From Lutibacter sp. Hel_I_33_5 (GTDB lineage: Bacteria; Bacteroidota; Bacteroidia; Flavobacteriales; Flavobacteriaceae): DNA of 64,000 nt. The stretch lies in NCBI RefSeq assembly GCF_007827455.1, contig NZ_VISM01000001.1:2085501-2149500 (forward strand). The letters run 5' to 3'. Both the position numbers and the translations under genes were made by a program. Position 1 is the first letter of the stretch, and each line of letters starts with the position of its first letter. A model generated the notes under the pieces. That model saw only the letters and a list, made by a program, of their open reading frames with translations, had not been told where the DNA came from and did no database searches. Of this stretch, positions 47,641-56,202 are shown piece by piece.

Positions 47641-48430
47641 TCTCTACAGTATGAGGATAAGGAATTTCAATTCCTGCTTCATCCAATGCTAATTTTACGT
47701 TTTCGGTAACATCAAAATATACATCCCAATAATCATCTGTATTACACCAAGGTCTTGTCGCAAAATTTACTGAACTATCTGCTAATTCAGAAACTGTTAC
47801 AGCTGGTGCAGGATCTTTTAAAACCTTTGGATGAGAAGTTAATACATTTAAAAGAACTTCTTTCGTTTTTTTAATATCTGCATCATAAGAAACCCCAAAC
47901 GTTAAATCTACACGTCTTGTGCCTTCAGAAGTGTAATTAACAATGTTGCCATTTGATAAGGCTCCATTAGGCATTATAATTTCTTTGTTTGATAAGCCTG
48001 TTATTTTGGTAGTGAAAATCTCAATTTCTTTTACCACCCCTAATTCACCTTGCGCTTCAATTAAATCACCTACTTTAAAAGGTTTAAAAAGCATGATTAA
48101 TGTTCCGCCAGCAAAATTAGATAACGAACCTTGTAATGCTAAGCCAATTGCCAAACCAGCAGCACCAATAATGGCTGCAAAAGAAGTTGGCGCAACACCT
48201 AGTTTAGAAATTACAGCGATAAATAAAAAGGCTTTTAATGCCCAATTAATTAAATCACTTAAAAATTTCTGAACTGTTATATCTACCTTTCTTCTTTTCA
48301 TGATAGATTTTGTAATTCTAGTAATAAAACCGATTACAATTAACCCAATAATTAATATTGCTAAAGCAATTAAAATATTTGGTGCATATTCAAAAAGTAA
48401 TTCTTTTGATTTTTCAATATAATTTTCCAT
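47630..48430 (-). CDS. Small-conductance mechanosensitive channel (MscS family)
   Basis: 266 residues, three membrane helices. Pore helix region AAIIGAAGLAIGLALQGSLSNFAGGTLIMLFKPFKVGD (about 88-130) has the glycine/alanine pattern of MscS, followed by the beta domain (VKEIEIFTTKITGLSNKEIIMPNGAL) and C-terminal cage. It opens under membrane tension on hypo-osmotic shock. Its end overlaps tsaB on the other strand. Confidence 0.95.
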   Translation of the reverse strand: MENYIEKSKELLFEYAPNILIALAILIIGLIVIGFITRITKSIMKRRKVDITVQKFLSDLINWALKAFLFIAVISKLGVAPTSFAAIIGAAGLAIGLALQGSLSNFAGGTLIMLFKPFKVGDLIEAQGELGVVKEIEIFTTKITGLSNKEIIMPNGALSNGNIVNYTSEGTRRVDLTFGVSYDADIKKTKEVLLNVLTSHPKVLKDPAPAVTVSELADSSVNFATRPWCNTDDYWDVYFDVTENVKLALDEAGIEIPYPHTVEIKK

Positions 48431-48508
48431 GTCTAAATTTTGATAAAAATAAAGCGCAAAAATAGTTGTTATCTTTAATTAAAGAAAAGGAAAGTTGATA
48501 ATTTACAG

Positions 48509-48862
48509 TTAAATTAATAAGAAAATTATTCCTAGTGCAGCTGGGATAGATTGGATGTATAAAATACTTTTTTTCTTAGTAGAATAAGCGCCGTAAAGAC
48601 CAGCTACAAATACACAACCTAGAAAGAAAAGCGCAACATCTGTTTTAACAGCAACTAAAGACCAGATTAAACCAGCAACTAAAAAACCATTGTATAACCC
48701 TTGGTTAGCAGCAAGTACTTTAGTTTCTTCTGCAAACTCTTTGCTTTTTAAGCCAAAGGTTTTAATACCTTTAGGTTTTGTCCATAAAGCCATTTCGATG
48801 TAAACAATATAAATATGAATGATTGCCACAAGTCCGACTAATATAATTTGTACGTATGTCAT
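48509..48862 (-). CDS. DUF1304 family membrane protein
   Basis: 117 residues, four membrane segments. IYIVYIEMALWTKPKGIKTFGL and KVLAANQGLYNGFLVAGLIW are the usual DUF1304 marks; C-terminal YGAYSTKKKSILYIQSIPAALG. Function unknown. The dodecin gene upstream on the same strand is separated by a terminator. Confidence 0.9.
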   Translation of the reverse strand: MTYVQIILVGLVAIIHIYIVYIEMALWTKPKGIKTFGLKSKEFAEETKVLAANQGLYNGFLVAGLIWSLVAVKTDVALFFLGCVFVAGLYGAYSTKKKSILYIQSIPAALGIIFLLI

Positions 48863-48873
48863 GTTGAAAAAAA

Positions 48874-48908
48874 TTAAAAAAGCGATTTGAGGTTAATCCA
48901 AATCGCTT
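48874..48908 (-). terminator. Terminator after the dodecin gene
   Basis: AAGCGATTTG / CAAATCGCTT stem (loop nine bases), with a T run on the minus strand; it lies just upstream of the DUF1304 start. Confidence 0.85.
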
Positions 48909-48936
48909 AATAGTAGTATTTAATTAATATAGAAAT

Positions 48937-49137
48937 TTACTTTACTTCGAAAGTAACTTTTAAATTCACTCTAAATTCTGCAACTTCATCATTATTTACA
49001 ACAACACTTTGCGATTGTACAAATGCAGATCTAATGTTCTTTACAGATTTAGAGGCTTGCTTAATTGCTTTTTTTGTTGCTTCTTCCCAACTTTTTTCTG
49101 AGTTTGCTAAAATCTCAATAACTTTCATGATAGCCAT
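48937..49137 (-). CDS. Dodecin family flavin-binding protein
   Basis: 66 residues, usual dodecin length: KVIEILANSEKSWEEATKKAIKQASKSVKNIRSAFVQSQSVVV with a C-terminal strand EFRVNLKVTFEVK. Dodecins form dodecamers that store or buffer flavins. The second methionine (M4) is an alternative start; the difference is three residues. Confidence 0.94.
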   Translation of the reverse strand: MAIMKVIEILANSEKSWEEATKKAIKQASKSVKNIRSAFVQSQSVVVNNDEVAEFRVNLKVTFEVK

Positions 49138-49249
49138 AACTTTTCGATTTTTTTAGATTAATACAGTAAATATAAGGATTTTAACTTAAAATAAGTAGAA
49201 GCTTTTATGTTTAGGGAAATCCTAATGTTAATTTAATGTTACGTAATTG

Positions 49250-49280
49250 TTTGTTAATTGTAAGTTTTTATATATATTTG
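49250..49280 (+). promoter_or_regulatory. Canonical Bacteroidota promoter of the MORN-like gene
   Basis: TTTG at 49250-49253, 19-bp spacer, TATATTTG at 49273-49280, 34 bp ahead of the ATG at 49315. The best promoter match in the window. Confidence 0.75.
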
Positions 49281-49314
49281 AGTAAGTATTATATTAAATA
49301 AAAATTTTAGGAAG

Positions 49315-49665
49315 ATGAAGAAAATTATATTATTAGCAGCAATTTTTGTGTCAAGTTTAGGATTTTCACAAGAAATTAAACCTACATATAAAAAACAAGG
49401 AGATTTAGTAAAAGCAACATATTATCATGAAGATGGTAGTAAAAGTGTAGAAGGTTTTTTTAAAGACAAAAAATTAACAGGTACTTGGACTAGTTTTGAT
49501 ACTGAAGGAAATAAAACTAAAATAGCCAATTATAAAGAAGGTAAAAAGGTAGGAAAGTGGTTTGTTTGGAATAAAGATGCTTTAAAAGAAATCACATATG
49601 ACAATAATGTTATTGTTAGTGTTAACGATTGGAAATCTGAATCTAGATTAGCATTCAACAATTAA
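49315..49665 (+). CDS. Exported MORN-repeat-like protein
   Basis: 116 residues: signal peptide (MKKIILLAAIFVSSLGFSQ) and short repeats of the form YYHEDGSKSVEGFFKDKKLTGTWTSFDTEGNKTKIANYKEGKKVGKWFVW. These match MORN/YwqK-type repeats. Such small secreted proteins are common in flavobacteria and have no known specific role. The C-terminal half ends in a strand-rich NDWKSESRLAFNN. Single-gene transcript with clear promoter and terminator. Confidence 0.85.
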   Translation: MKKIILLAAIFVSSLGFSQEIKPTYKKQGDLVKATYYHEDGSKSVEGFFKDKKLTGTWTSFDTEGNKTKIANYKEGKKVGKWFVWNKDALKEITYDNNVIVSVNDWKSESRLAFNN

Positions 49666-49692
49666 CAACTCAATTCAAATATTTATACAATA

Positions 49693-49720
49693 AAAAAGCA
49701 GGCATTTGCCTGCTTTTTTA
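49693..49720. terminator. Bidirectional terminator
   Basis: AAAAAGCAGGC / GCCTGCTTTTT with loop ATTT. Between the MORN-like gene and the convergent lipoprotein gene. Confidence 0.9.
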
Positions 49721-49755
49721 ATTAATTCAGAATCTAAAATTTTACTAAACTGTTA

Positions 49756-51720
49756 TTATAATCCTTTATTTCTCCAAGACCAAGCAGAAATATCTACTTT
49801 AGTACCTGTTTTATAATCTTTTGCAGGATCTGCATCTGCACCATCAATAATTACATTAGCTAATGGTCCACCATCTTTCATGTCTATATTTTTGGTATAA
49901 CCTTCTAACCATATGTTAGTGATTGTAGCACCTGAAGTCTTTTTAAATTGTAATCCAGTTCCACCTACAGTTGAGATTGCTGTTAAGTTAATAAATTTAG
50001 GATTTCCGTTATCTTTATCACCTTCAAAAGCTGTAGAAAACCCTGCTATGGTATGTGAAATATAAGTGTTTGTTACGGTTCCATTCCAACCTTCTGTCCA
50101 ATCTACTGAATCATCTTCATTGTTTTCTAGGTATACATTCTTAGCAGAAACAGTTCCTCCAAAAAATTCAACTCCATCATCTGCACCATTTATTACAGAA
50201 ACATTTTCTATAGTTGTTCCAGATCCAACAGCATATAATGAAATTCCGTTGTATTGAGAATCTGCATTAATTTGAGCTCCAGTTCCTTTTATTACTAGAT
50301 ACTTTATTGAACCTGAATTATCAGTATCGGAAGTACCACCATAAATAAATCCACCAACTTCAGCAGTTGCATCTACACCAGCTGTAGTAGTAGCTTTTCC
50401 ACAAATAGTTAATCCTCCCCAATCACCTGGATTAGCTCCTGGAGATGAAATTACTACAGGATTATCAGAAGTTCCTTGAATATCTATTTTCCCGCCTTTT
50501 AATACTGCAATGTAAACACCAGTTCCACCATTTCTAGCCTCAATCTTTGTTCCAGCTGGAATTACTAAGGTTCCACCATCTTGAACAATATAAGATGAGT
50601 TTAATTGGTATTTTGTTCCGGCATCTAAAGTAATAGTTCCAGAAACAGTTCCTTGTAATACAGAAGAAGGTATAGAAACATTTGAGTTTACCCAACCAAA
50701 ACTTGCTTTAGTAGTTACAGGAGTGTTTGTATAGTTTAATGCAGGATCTGCTGTAACACCATCAATAATAACATTTGTTAATGGGCCACCATCTTTCATA
50801 TCTATAGACGTATCATATCCTGTTAAAGATAATCCCGTAATAGTTCCACCAGATTCTTTTTTGAATTGTAAAGCTGTTCCACCAACAGTAGAAACTGCAG
50901 TAATATTATTAAATTTAGGGTTATTATTGTCTTTATCTCCTTCAAAAACAGTTGAAAATCCAGCGATTGAATGTGAAATATAGGCATTATCCACTGTACC
51001 ATTCCAACCTTCTGTCCAGTCGATTGAATCATCTTCATTATTTTCTAAATATAGGTTGCTAACAGAAACTGTACCACCAAAAAACTCAATTCCATCATCA
51101 GAACCATTTAATACAGCAATATTATCTATTTTAGTACCAGAACCAACGGCATATAAAGAAACTCCATTGTATTGAGAATCTGCATTAATTTGTGCCCCTG
51201 TTCCTTTTATTACTAAGTAGTTTATTGAACCTGAATTATCAGAATCATTAGTACCTCCGTAAATAAATCCACCAACTTCTGCTGTTGCATTTTCTCCAGC
51301 TGTTGTAGTAGCTTCTCCACAAATAGTTAAGCCTCCCCAATCTCCAGGATTACCAGAAGCAGAAGACATAAATACAGGATTAGAAGAGGTTCCTTGAATG
51401 TCTATTTTACCCCCTTTTAGAATAGCGATATAGACATTTGTTCCTCCGTTTGCTGCTTGAATTCTAGTTCCAGCAGGTATTGTGATTGTTGCTCCTTTTT
51501 CTACTATAAAAGAAGAATTTAAATTATACACAGTATTAGCGTCTAAAGTATAATCTTCTTGTAAATTACCATTTAATATTCCGGCTTTTAAGTTTTTTAC
51601 AACTTCGGTAGAAGGCTCTTCAATAATAATATCTGGTTCATCACTCCCACAATTTGTTAATGTTAACGTAACAAGAATAAATGCTACTAGGCTTAAAGTT
51701 TTTAAAACTGATTTTTTCAT
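49756..51720 (-). CDS. Surface lipoprotein with two duplicated beta-helix-like domains
   Basis: 654 residues. The lipobox LTNC puts the lipid on C24; GSDEPD next to it resembles the acidic export signal of surface lipoproteins in Bacteroidota. Two tandem copies of about 290 residues follow (about 45-335 and 352-645): each has IDIQGTS.NPV, PGDWGGLTICG.ATTTAG, EVGGFIYGGT, YLVIKGTGAQINADSQYNG and EDDS.DWTEGWNGTV, separated by short linkers. This resembles right-handed beta-helix proteins. It follows the TonB-receptor gene in the same direction (125 bp) and probably works with it. Ligand not known; phosphate-related by context. Confidence 0.82.
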   Translation of the reverse strand: MKKSVLKTLSLVAFILVTLTLTNCGSDEPDIIIEEPSTEVVKNLKAGILNGNLQEDYTLDANTVYNLNSSFIVEKGATITIPAGTRIQAANGGTNVYIAILKGGKIDIQGTSSNPVFMSSASGNPGDWGGLTICGEATTTAGENATAEVGGFIYGGTNDSDNSGSINYLVIKGTGAQINADSQYNGVSLYAVGSGTKIDNIAVLNGSDDGIEFFGGTVSVSNLYLENNEDDSIDWTEGWNGTVDNAYISHSIAGFSTVFEGDKDNNNPKFNNITAVSTVGGTALQFKKESGGTITGLSLTGYDTSIDMKDGGPLTNVIIDGVTADPALNYTNTPVTTKASFGWVNSNVSIPSSVLQGTVSGTITLDAGTKYQLNSSYIVQDGGTLVIPAGTKIEARNGGTGVYIAVLKGGKIDIQGTSDNPVVISSPGANPGDWGGLTICGKATTTAGVDATAEVGGFIYGGTSDTDNSGSIKYLVIKGTGAQINADSQYNGISLYAVGSGTTIENVSVINGADDGVEFFGGTVSAKNVYLENNEDDSVDWTEGWNGTVTNTYISHTIAGFSTAFEGDKDNGNPKFINLTAISTVGGTGLQFKKTSGATITNIWLEGYTKNIDMKDGGPLANVIIDGADADPAKDYKTGTKVDISAWSWRNKGL

Positions 51721-51845
51721 TTTTATATTTTGTTGTTTTATGCTACAAAGAAATAGCCTTATCTTTTATTTTACTTTACCTAAATATTAATAGTATGTTA
51801 GGTTTTTTTAAGATTCTTCATATTTGTTAACTAATAGTTAATTGG

Positions 51846-54596
51846 TTAAAATTTATAATTAAAACTAAGATTTAACTGACTTCCTTTTTTATAAGAAAGT
51901 ACTGTTTCATTAGTTTCTATATTGGTAATTAAATTTCTAACCAATTGAGTTTGTTTTATGTTTGGGTTTATTAAATTTCTACCAACAAACTTTACAGATA
52001 GGTTTTTTGTGATTTTTTTACTCATAACTAGGTCAAGAGAAACAAATCCTTTTTCTATAATTTCATCATTATATAAGGTTGCACTATTTGTTTTATCTTC
52101 CGGAGAACCTAAAGCAAATATTTTATCTGAAGAATAATTACCAGTTAAGGTTGCAATAAATTCCTTTTCTTTATTATTATTAAAACTTAAAGATCCATTA
52201 ACAATAAAATCGGAAGCACCTTGTAAACTAGATGTGTTCGTGTTTTTATATTGAAAATCTTCTAATAAATCTTGAGATAACCACATCTTAGTAATATTCC
52301 CAGTTATATTTAAAATACTTTGGTCATCCTCGTTTTTAATCAAGTCAGATCTTGCTTCTATTTCTAAGCCATAAATATTTGCTTTTTCACCCGTATTAAA
52401 ATAACTGAAATACCCAGAAGAACCTCTACTTAAAGCTAAGTTGATTGGATTGTTAATTTGTTTGTAAAATGCTGTAGCTGAAAATAATTGACCTCTTTGT
52501 GGAAACATTTCATACTTTAAATCTAAATTATAGATTTCAGATTTTTCTAAATTTTGATTTCCTGCAATTACACGACCAGTTGGAGAAACATATTCAAAAG
52601 GTGCTAATTCTTTAAATTCTGGTAAGGTCTGTGTAATACTTGATGCAAAACGTAAAAACGTATTTTCATTTAATTCATACTTTAAATTTACACTTGGATA
52701 TAAACTTTCGTAATTTTTTTCAATAGTTCCAATTCTACCAACAAAGTTTGCTACATCCCAAATGATATCAATTTTATCTTTTTCAAAACGTAAACCTAAA
52801 TTACCAGATAAGTTATTGTCAAATTTAAAATCAAAATTAGCATATGCCGCCAAAATGTTTAAATCTGCTTGATATCTATCTGTTTCTCTTGTTTTTAAAT
52901 CTAGACCATTGTTAAAACCTGTAGAGGTAAATGTTGATGATAATTCATCTATCGATGGAGCCGTAAAACCTTTAGCTCTAACTCCTACAAAATTAGATCT
53001 AAATTTACGTTCCTTATTTCTAAAATTAATACCATAATTTAATGAATATGGTTTATTATCATCTTCATCTTTAAAACCTAATTTCCATTTGTTTTCTATA
53101 AAGGCATTGACTTCTTGATCTTCAATTTTTTGACTAGATTTTCTTTGTTGAAAGTCTCCAACATGCGCATATTGAATTGTAGGAGAAGAAGCAATATCTA
53201 AAATGTTTACTTCATTTCTAATTCTATTTGGCTCTTCTGCTAAAACAAAATTGTAACCACCAGCCCAATTTAAAGTATTGTTTTCATTTAATTTATGCTC
53301 TCCCATTAATTGATTGACAAATAAGGTTGTTTGTTTAAAATTTTGATCTCTAACAAATGCGCCATTTTCTTGTGGATCTTGATCGAAAACATACCCTAAA
53401 CCATCTCTACCTTGCTCATATAAATTATCTGTACCAGTATTAACAAATAATGTATTGTATTTAATTTTATGATTATCATTTAATTTTAATCCTACATTTA
53501 TATAGCCAGTAGTATTAGAATTTAAATTGTATTGTTCTGCATCATTGTAACTAGTATTTAACACATTAGATCTATATGATTTAAATACTCCTTTAAAATG
53601 ATTAAAAGTTTTAGAATGTGAACCTGTTAGAAAAATAGATAATTGTTTTCCAAAAATTTCAAATTTTCTAGCCGCAGAAAAAGAACCACTAAAATTTATA
53701 GGTGTAGATTGTGTTTCCGTATCCCACCCTTGAAAAGTGATTAAATTCTGTAGTGCATATTTTTTTTGATGAAAACCAAAAGTAACATCATTATTTATTA
53801 AGGTTGTTCTAAAATCATTGTCTAGTTTCAAAATATTTGTATTTGTTCCACTAGATAGAGATATTGAATATCCTTTTTTAGAATATTCCTTAGAATTTAC
53901 ATCTACATTTCCAGAACCTTGATCAGCATAACTTGATGTGTCATAAGTTTTACTGATACCCACATTTTTAATAATGTTAGTAGAAAATAAATTTAAATTT
54001 ATATTTTTATTTGAAACATCATCAGAAGGAATTGTTAATCTGTTCATTGTTGTAGATAAATATCGATCTCCTAAACCTCTAATGTAAATATCTCCAGTAC
54101 CTTCACTTTTTGTTACCCCAGAAATTTTTGTGGTAGCGTTTGCAGCATTAGAAACACCAATTTTTTTAAGTCTTTCTGCCCCAATACTTTCTTTAATTAC
54201 TGTTGCTTTTTTCTGTTCTAAGATTAATGCATTTACAGTTTCCTTACTAGAAGAAGACTTTATAACAACTTCATCTAAAGAAACACCTTCTTCAGCTCCT
54301 AAAACTTGATTGATAGTTATTGTTTGCCCTGCAGTTATAGTTACCGATTTTTCAACAGTTTTATATCCTAAAAAACTAAATACAATGGTTTGATTTCCAG
54401 CAGGAACAGATAATGTATAGTTTCCATCAAAATCTGTTGTTACACCAATTGATGTTCCTTTAATAAATACATTTGCAAAAGGTAACGGTTCATTATTTGT
54501 TTCTTTATCAGTTACTAAACCTTTAATAATTCCTTTGTCTTGAGCAAAAGCTACTTGACTTAATATTAATAAACTTGCGATTAAAAATTTCTTCAT
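51846..54596 (-). CDS. TonB-dependent receptor with carboxypeptidase-like N-terminal domain
   Basis: 916 residues from ATG 54596 (a start nine codons upstream would precede the signal peptide MKKFLIASLLILSQVAFAQ). A CarboxypepD_reg-like domain (about 20-105) precedes the plug (about 115-235, IYIRGLGDRYLSTTMNRLTIPS) and a large beta-barrel ending in LSFNYKF. It imports a bulky nutrient over the outer membrane using TonB energy. It is not paired with a SusD but with the duplicated-domain lipoprotein. Its promoter has an 11-bp-period direct repeat shared in form with the porin and PiT genes, so phosphate-linked uptake is proposed. Confidence 0.92.
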   Translation of the reverse strand: MKKFLIASLLILSQVAFAQDKGIIKGLVTDKETNNEPLPFANVFIKGTSIGVTTDFDGNYTLSVPAGNQTIVFSFLGYKTVEKSVTITAGQTITINQVLGAEEGVSLDEVVIKSSSSKETVNALILEQKKATVIKESIGAERLKKIGVSNAANATTKISGVTKSEGTGDIYIRGLGDRYLSTTMNRLTIPSDDVSNKNINLNLFSTNIIKNVGISKTYDTSSYADQGSGNVDVNSKEYSKKGYSISLSSGTNTNILKLDNDFRTTLINNDVTFGFHQKKYALQNLITFQGWDTETQSTPINFSGSFSAARKFEIFGKQLSIFLTGSHSKTFNHFKGVFKSYRSNVLNTSYNDAEQYNLNSNTTGYINVGLKLNDNHKIKYNTLFVNTGTDNLYEQGRDGLGYVFDQDPQENGAFVRDQNFKQTTLFVNQLMGEHKLNENNTLNWAGGYNFVLAEEPNRIRNEVNILDIASSPTIQYAHVGDFQQRKSSQKIEDQEVNAFIENKWKLGFKDEDDNKPYSLNYGINFRNKERKFRSNFVGVRAKGFTAPSIDELSSTFTSTGFNNGLDLKTRETDRYQADLNILAAYANFDFKFDNNLSGNLGLRFEKDKIDIIWDVANFVGRIGTIEKNYESLYPSVNLKYELNENTFLRFASSITQTLPEFKELAPFEYVSPTGRVIAGNQNLEKSEIYNLDLKYEMFPQRGQLFSATAFYKQINNPINLALSRGSSGYFSYFNTGEKANIYGLEIEARSDLIKNEDDQSILNITGNITKMWLSQDLLEDFQYKNTNTSSLQGASDFIVNGSLSFNNNKEKEFIATLTGNYSSDKIFALGSPEDKTNSATLYNDEIIEKGFVSLDLVMSKKITKNLSVKFVGRNLINPNIKQTQLVRNLITNIETNETVLSYKKGSQLNLSFNYKF

Positions 54597-54636
54597 TTCT
54601 ATTGTTATGTTTAACAAGTGCAAAAGTCTATTAGAA

Positions 54637-54653
54637 ATGTAAAATCAATGTAA
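54637..54653 (-). promoter_or_regulatory. Pho-box-like direct repeat before the TonB receptor
   Basis: Minus strand TTACAT-N5-TTACAT, 11-bp period, 8 bp before GACTTTTG (-7-like) and 41 bp before the start. Same layout as 54880-54896. Confidence 0.5.
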
Positions 54654-54879
54654 GCTTTAGATTAATCTTAGTTTATGGAAAGTTTAAATTAAGGTTAAGA
54701 TGTAAAATTTGATAACATTTATTTAATTTTTAATAAACAATAACATTAAAGAATAGCGAGAGATTTGCAGTAATCTTATAGGATTAATGTCATTTTAAAA
54801 TTATTAGTTTTTGTCGACTATTTTTATTTGACTAACTGCCTTTGGCCAAGGCAGTTTTATTTATTTATTAATATTTCAA

Positions 54880-54896
54880 TAACATTAATTTAACAT
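54880..54896 (+). promoter_or_regulatory. Pho-box-like direct repeat before the porin
   Basis: TAACAT-N5-TAACAT, period 11, with a third weaker TAATAT one period upstream (54869). It lies 8 bp before the -7-like GTTCTTTG. The 11-bp period and promoter-adjacent position are those of PhoB boxes. Confidence 0.6.
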
Positions 54897-54933
54897 AGCT
54901 ATTGGTTCTTTGCAGCGACAAAAACTAATAATT

Positions 54934-56133
54934 ATGAATTATAAATCAATACTTATAACTTTAAGTATGGTTGCTTTCTTAAGCGTTAATGCTCAAGAAA
55001 CAAATGCTCCAAAATTTGGAAAAGGACTTTTCAATTTAGTTGGAAAAGATAGTAGCTTCACAATGAATATTGGAGCTAGAATGCAATTTCTTGGAACTTC
55101 TCAATGGGATTCTGATGGTGGTTTAACCAACCCAGAATCAAATATGCTTGTTAGAAGAGCTCGTTTAAAATTTGGAGGGTATGCATTTACACCAAAATTA
55201 CAATACAAATTAGAATTAGGATTATCTAATAGAGATATTGGTAAGGCATCTGCTTTTACAAATGAAGCACCTAAATATATTTTGGATGCTGTTGTAAAAT
55301 GGAACTTTTCTGGTAATTGGGTACTTTGGTTTGGACAAACAAAATTACCAGGTAACAGAGAGCGTGTAATTTCATCTGGAAATTTACAACAAGTAGATCG
55401 TTCTTTATTAAATAGTAGATTTAATATTGATCGTGATATGGGAATGCAATTAAGACATAAATTTAAACTTTCTGATACATTTATTGTAAAAGAAGCATTT
55501 TCTATTGCGCAGGGTGAAGGTAGAAATATTACTACTGGTAACTTAGGAGGTCATCAATATACAGCGAGAGTTGAATTATATCCTTTCGGAAATTTTGCAA
55601 GTAAAGGAGATTATAAAGGAAGTGATTTAAAATTTGAAGAGAAACCAAAATTAGCTGTCGGTTTTTCATATGATTTTAATAATGATGCAGTAAAAAACAG
55701 GTCTAATCAAGGATCTTATATGACAAACGATACTGGTTTTTATTCAACAAATATTTCAACATTATTTATTGATGCCATGTATAAACATAAAGGATTTTCT
55801 TTTATGGCAGAATATGCAAATAGAGATGCAGAAGATCCTTTTGCAAAAAATTCTGATGGTTCTTTAACGGGTGATGAGGTTCAAGTTGGAAACGCTTTAA
55901 ACTTACAAACAGGTTATATGCTGTCTAAAACTGTTGAACTTTCTGGTAGATATACAAATATTGAATGGGATAAAACGGTTACAGGAAAAGGTGCAGAAAA
56001 TCAATATACATTAGGATTATCAAAATATATTGTAGGACATAAATTAAAAGTACAAACAGATTTGAGTTATTTAGATTTAACAGGTAAAACAAATCAACTT
56101 TTATATAGATTACAGGTAGATATACATTTTTAA
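54934..56133 (+). CDS. Phosphate-selective porin (OprO/OprP family)
   Basis: 399 residues from ATG 54934; a TTG 24 bp upstream would add an atypical segment. Signal peptide MNYKSILITLSMVAFLSVNAQ, then a porin barrel: DSSFTMNIGARMQFLG, NMLVRRARLKFGGYAFTPKLQYKLELGLSN, FGQTKLPGNRERVISSGNLQQVDRS and a terminal LLYRLQVDIHF. The NPESNMLVRRARL...LFGQ pattern is that of the porin O/P family, phosphate/pyrophosphate porins of Pseudomonas and relatives. It heads a phosphate pair with PiT 69 bp downstream. Confidence 0.9.
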   Translation: MNYKSILITLSMVAFLSVNAQETNAPKFGKGLFNLVGKDSSFTMNIGARMQFLGTSQWDSDGGLTNPESNMLVRRARLKFGGYAFTPKLQYKLELGLSNRDIGKASAFTNEAPKYILDAVVKWNFSGNWVLWFGQTKLPGNRERVISSGNLQQVDRSLLNSRFNIDRDMGMQLRHKFKLSDTFIVKEAFSIAQGEGRNITTGNLGGHQYTARVELYPFGNFASKGDYKGSDLKFEEKPKLAVGFSYDFNNDAVKNRSNQGSYMTNDTGFYSTNISTLFIDAMYKHKGFSFMAEYANRDAEDPFAKNSDGSLTGDEVQVGNALNLQTGYMLSKTVELSGRYTNIEWDKTVTGKGAENQYTLGLSKYIVGHKLKVQTDLSYLDLTGKTNQLLYRLQVDIHF

Positions 56134-56138
56134 AAAAA

Positions 56139-56155
56139 TAACATTTACATAACAT
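56139..56155 (+). promoter_or_regulatory. Pho-box-like direct repeat before the PiT gene
   Basis: TAACAT-N5-TAACAT, period 11, identical half-sites to the porin box. It lies 19 bp before the -7-like GATATTTG; 19 is 8 plus one 11-bp period, compared with the porin promoter. Confidence 0.6.
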
Positions 56156-56202
56156 CTTAGCAAAAAACTCTATTGATATTTGCTGAAAATTAAAATTAAA
56201 GT

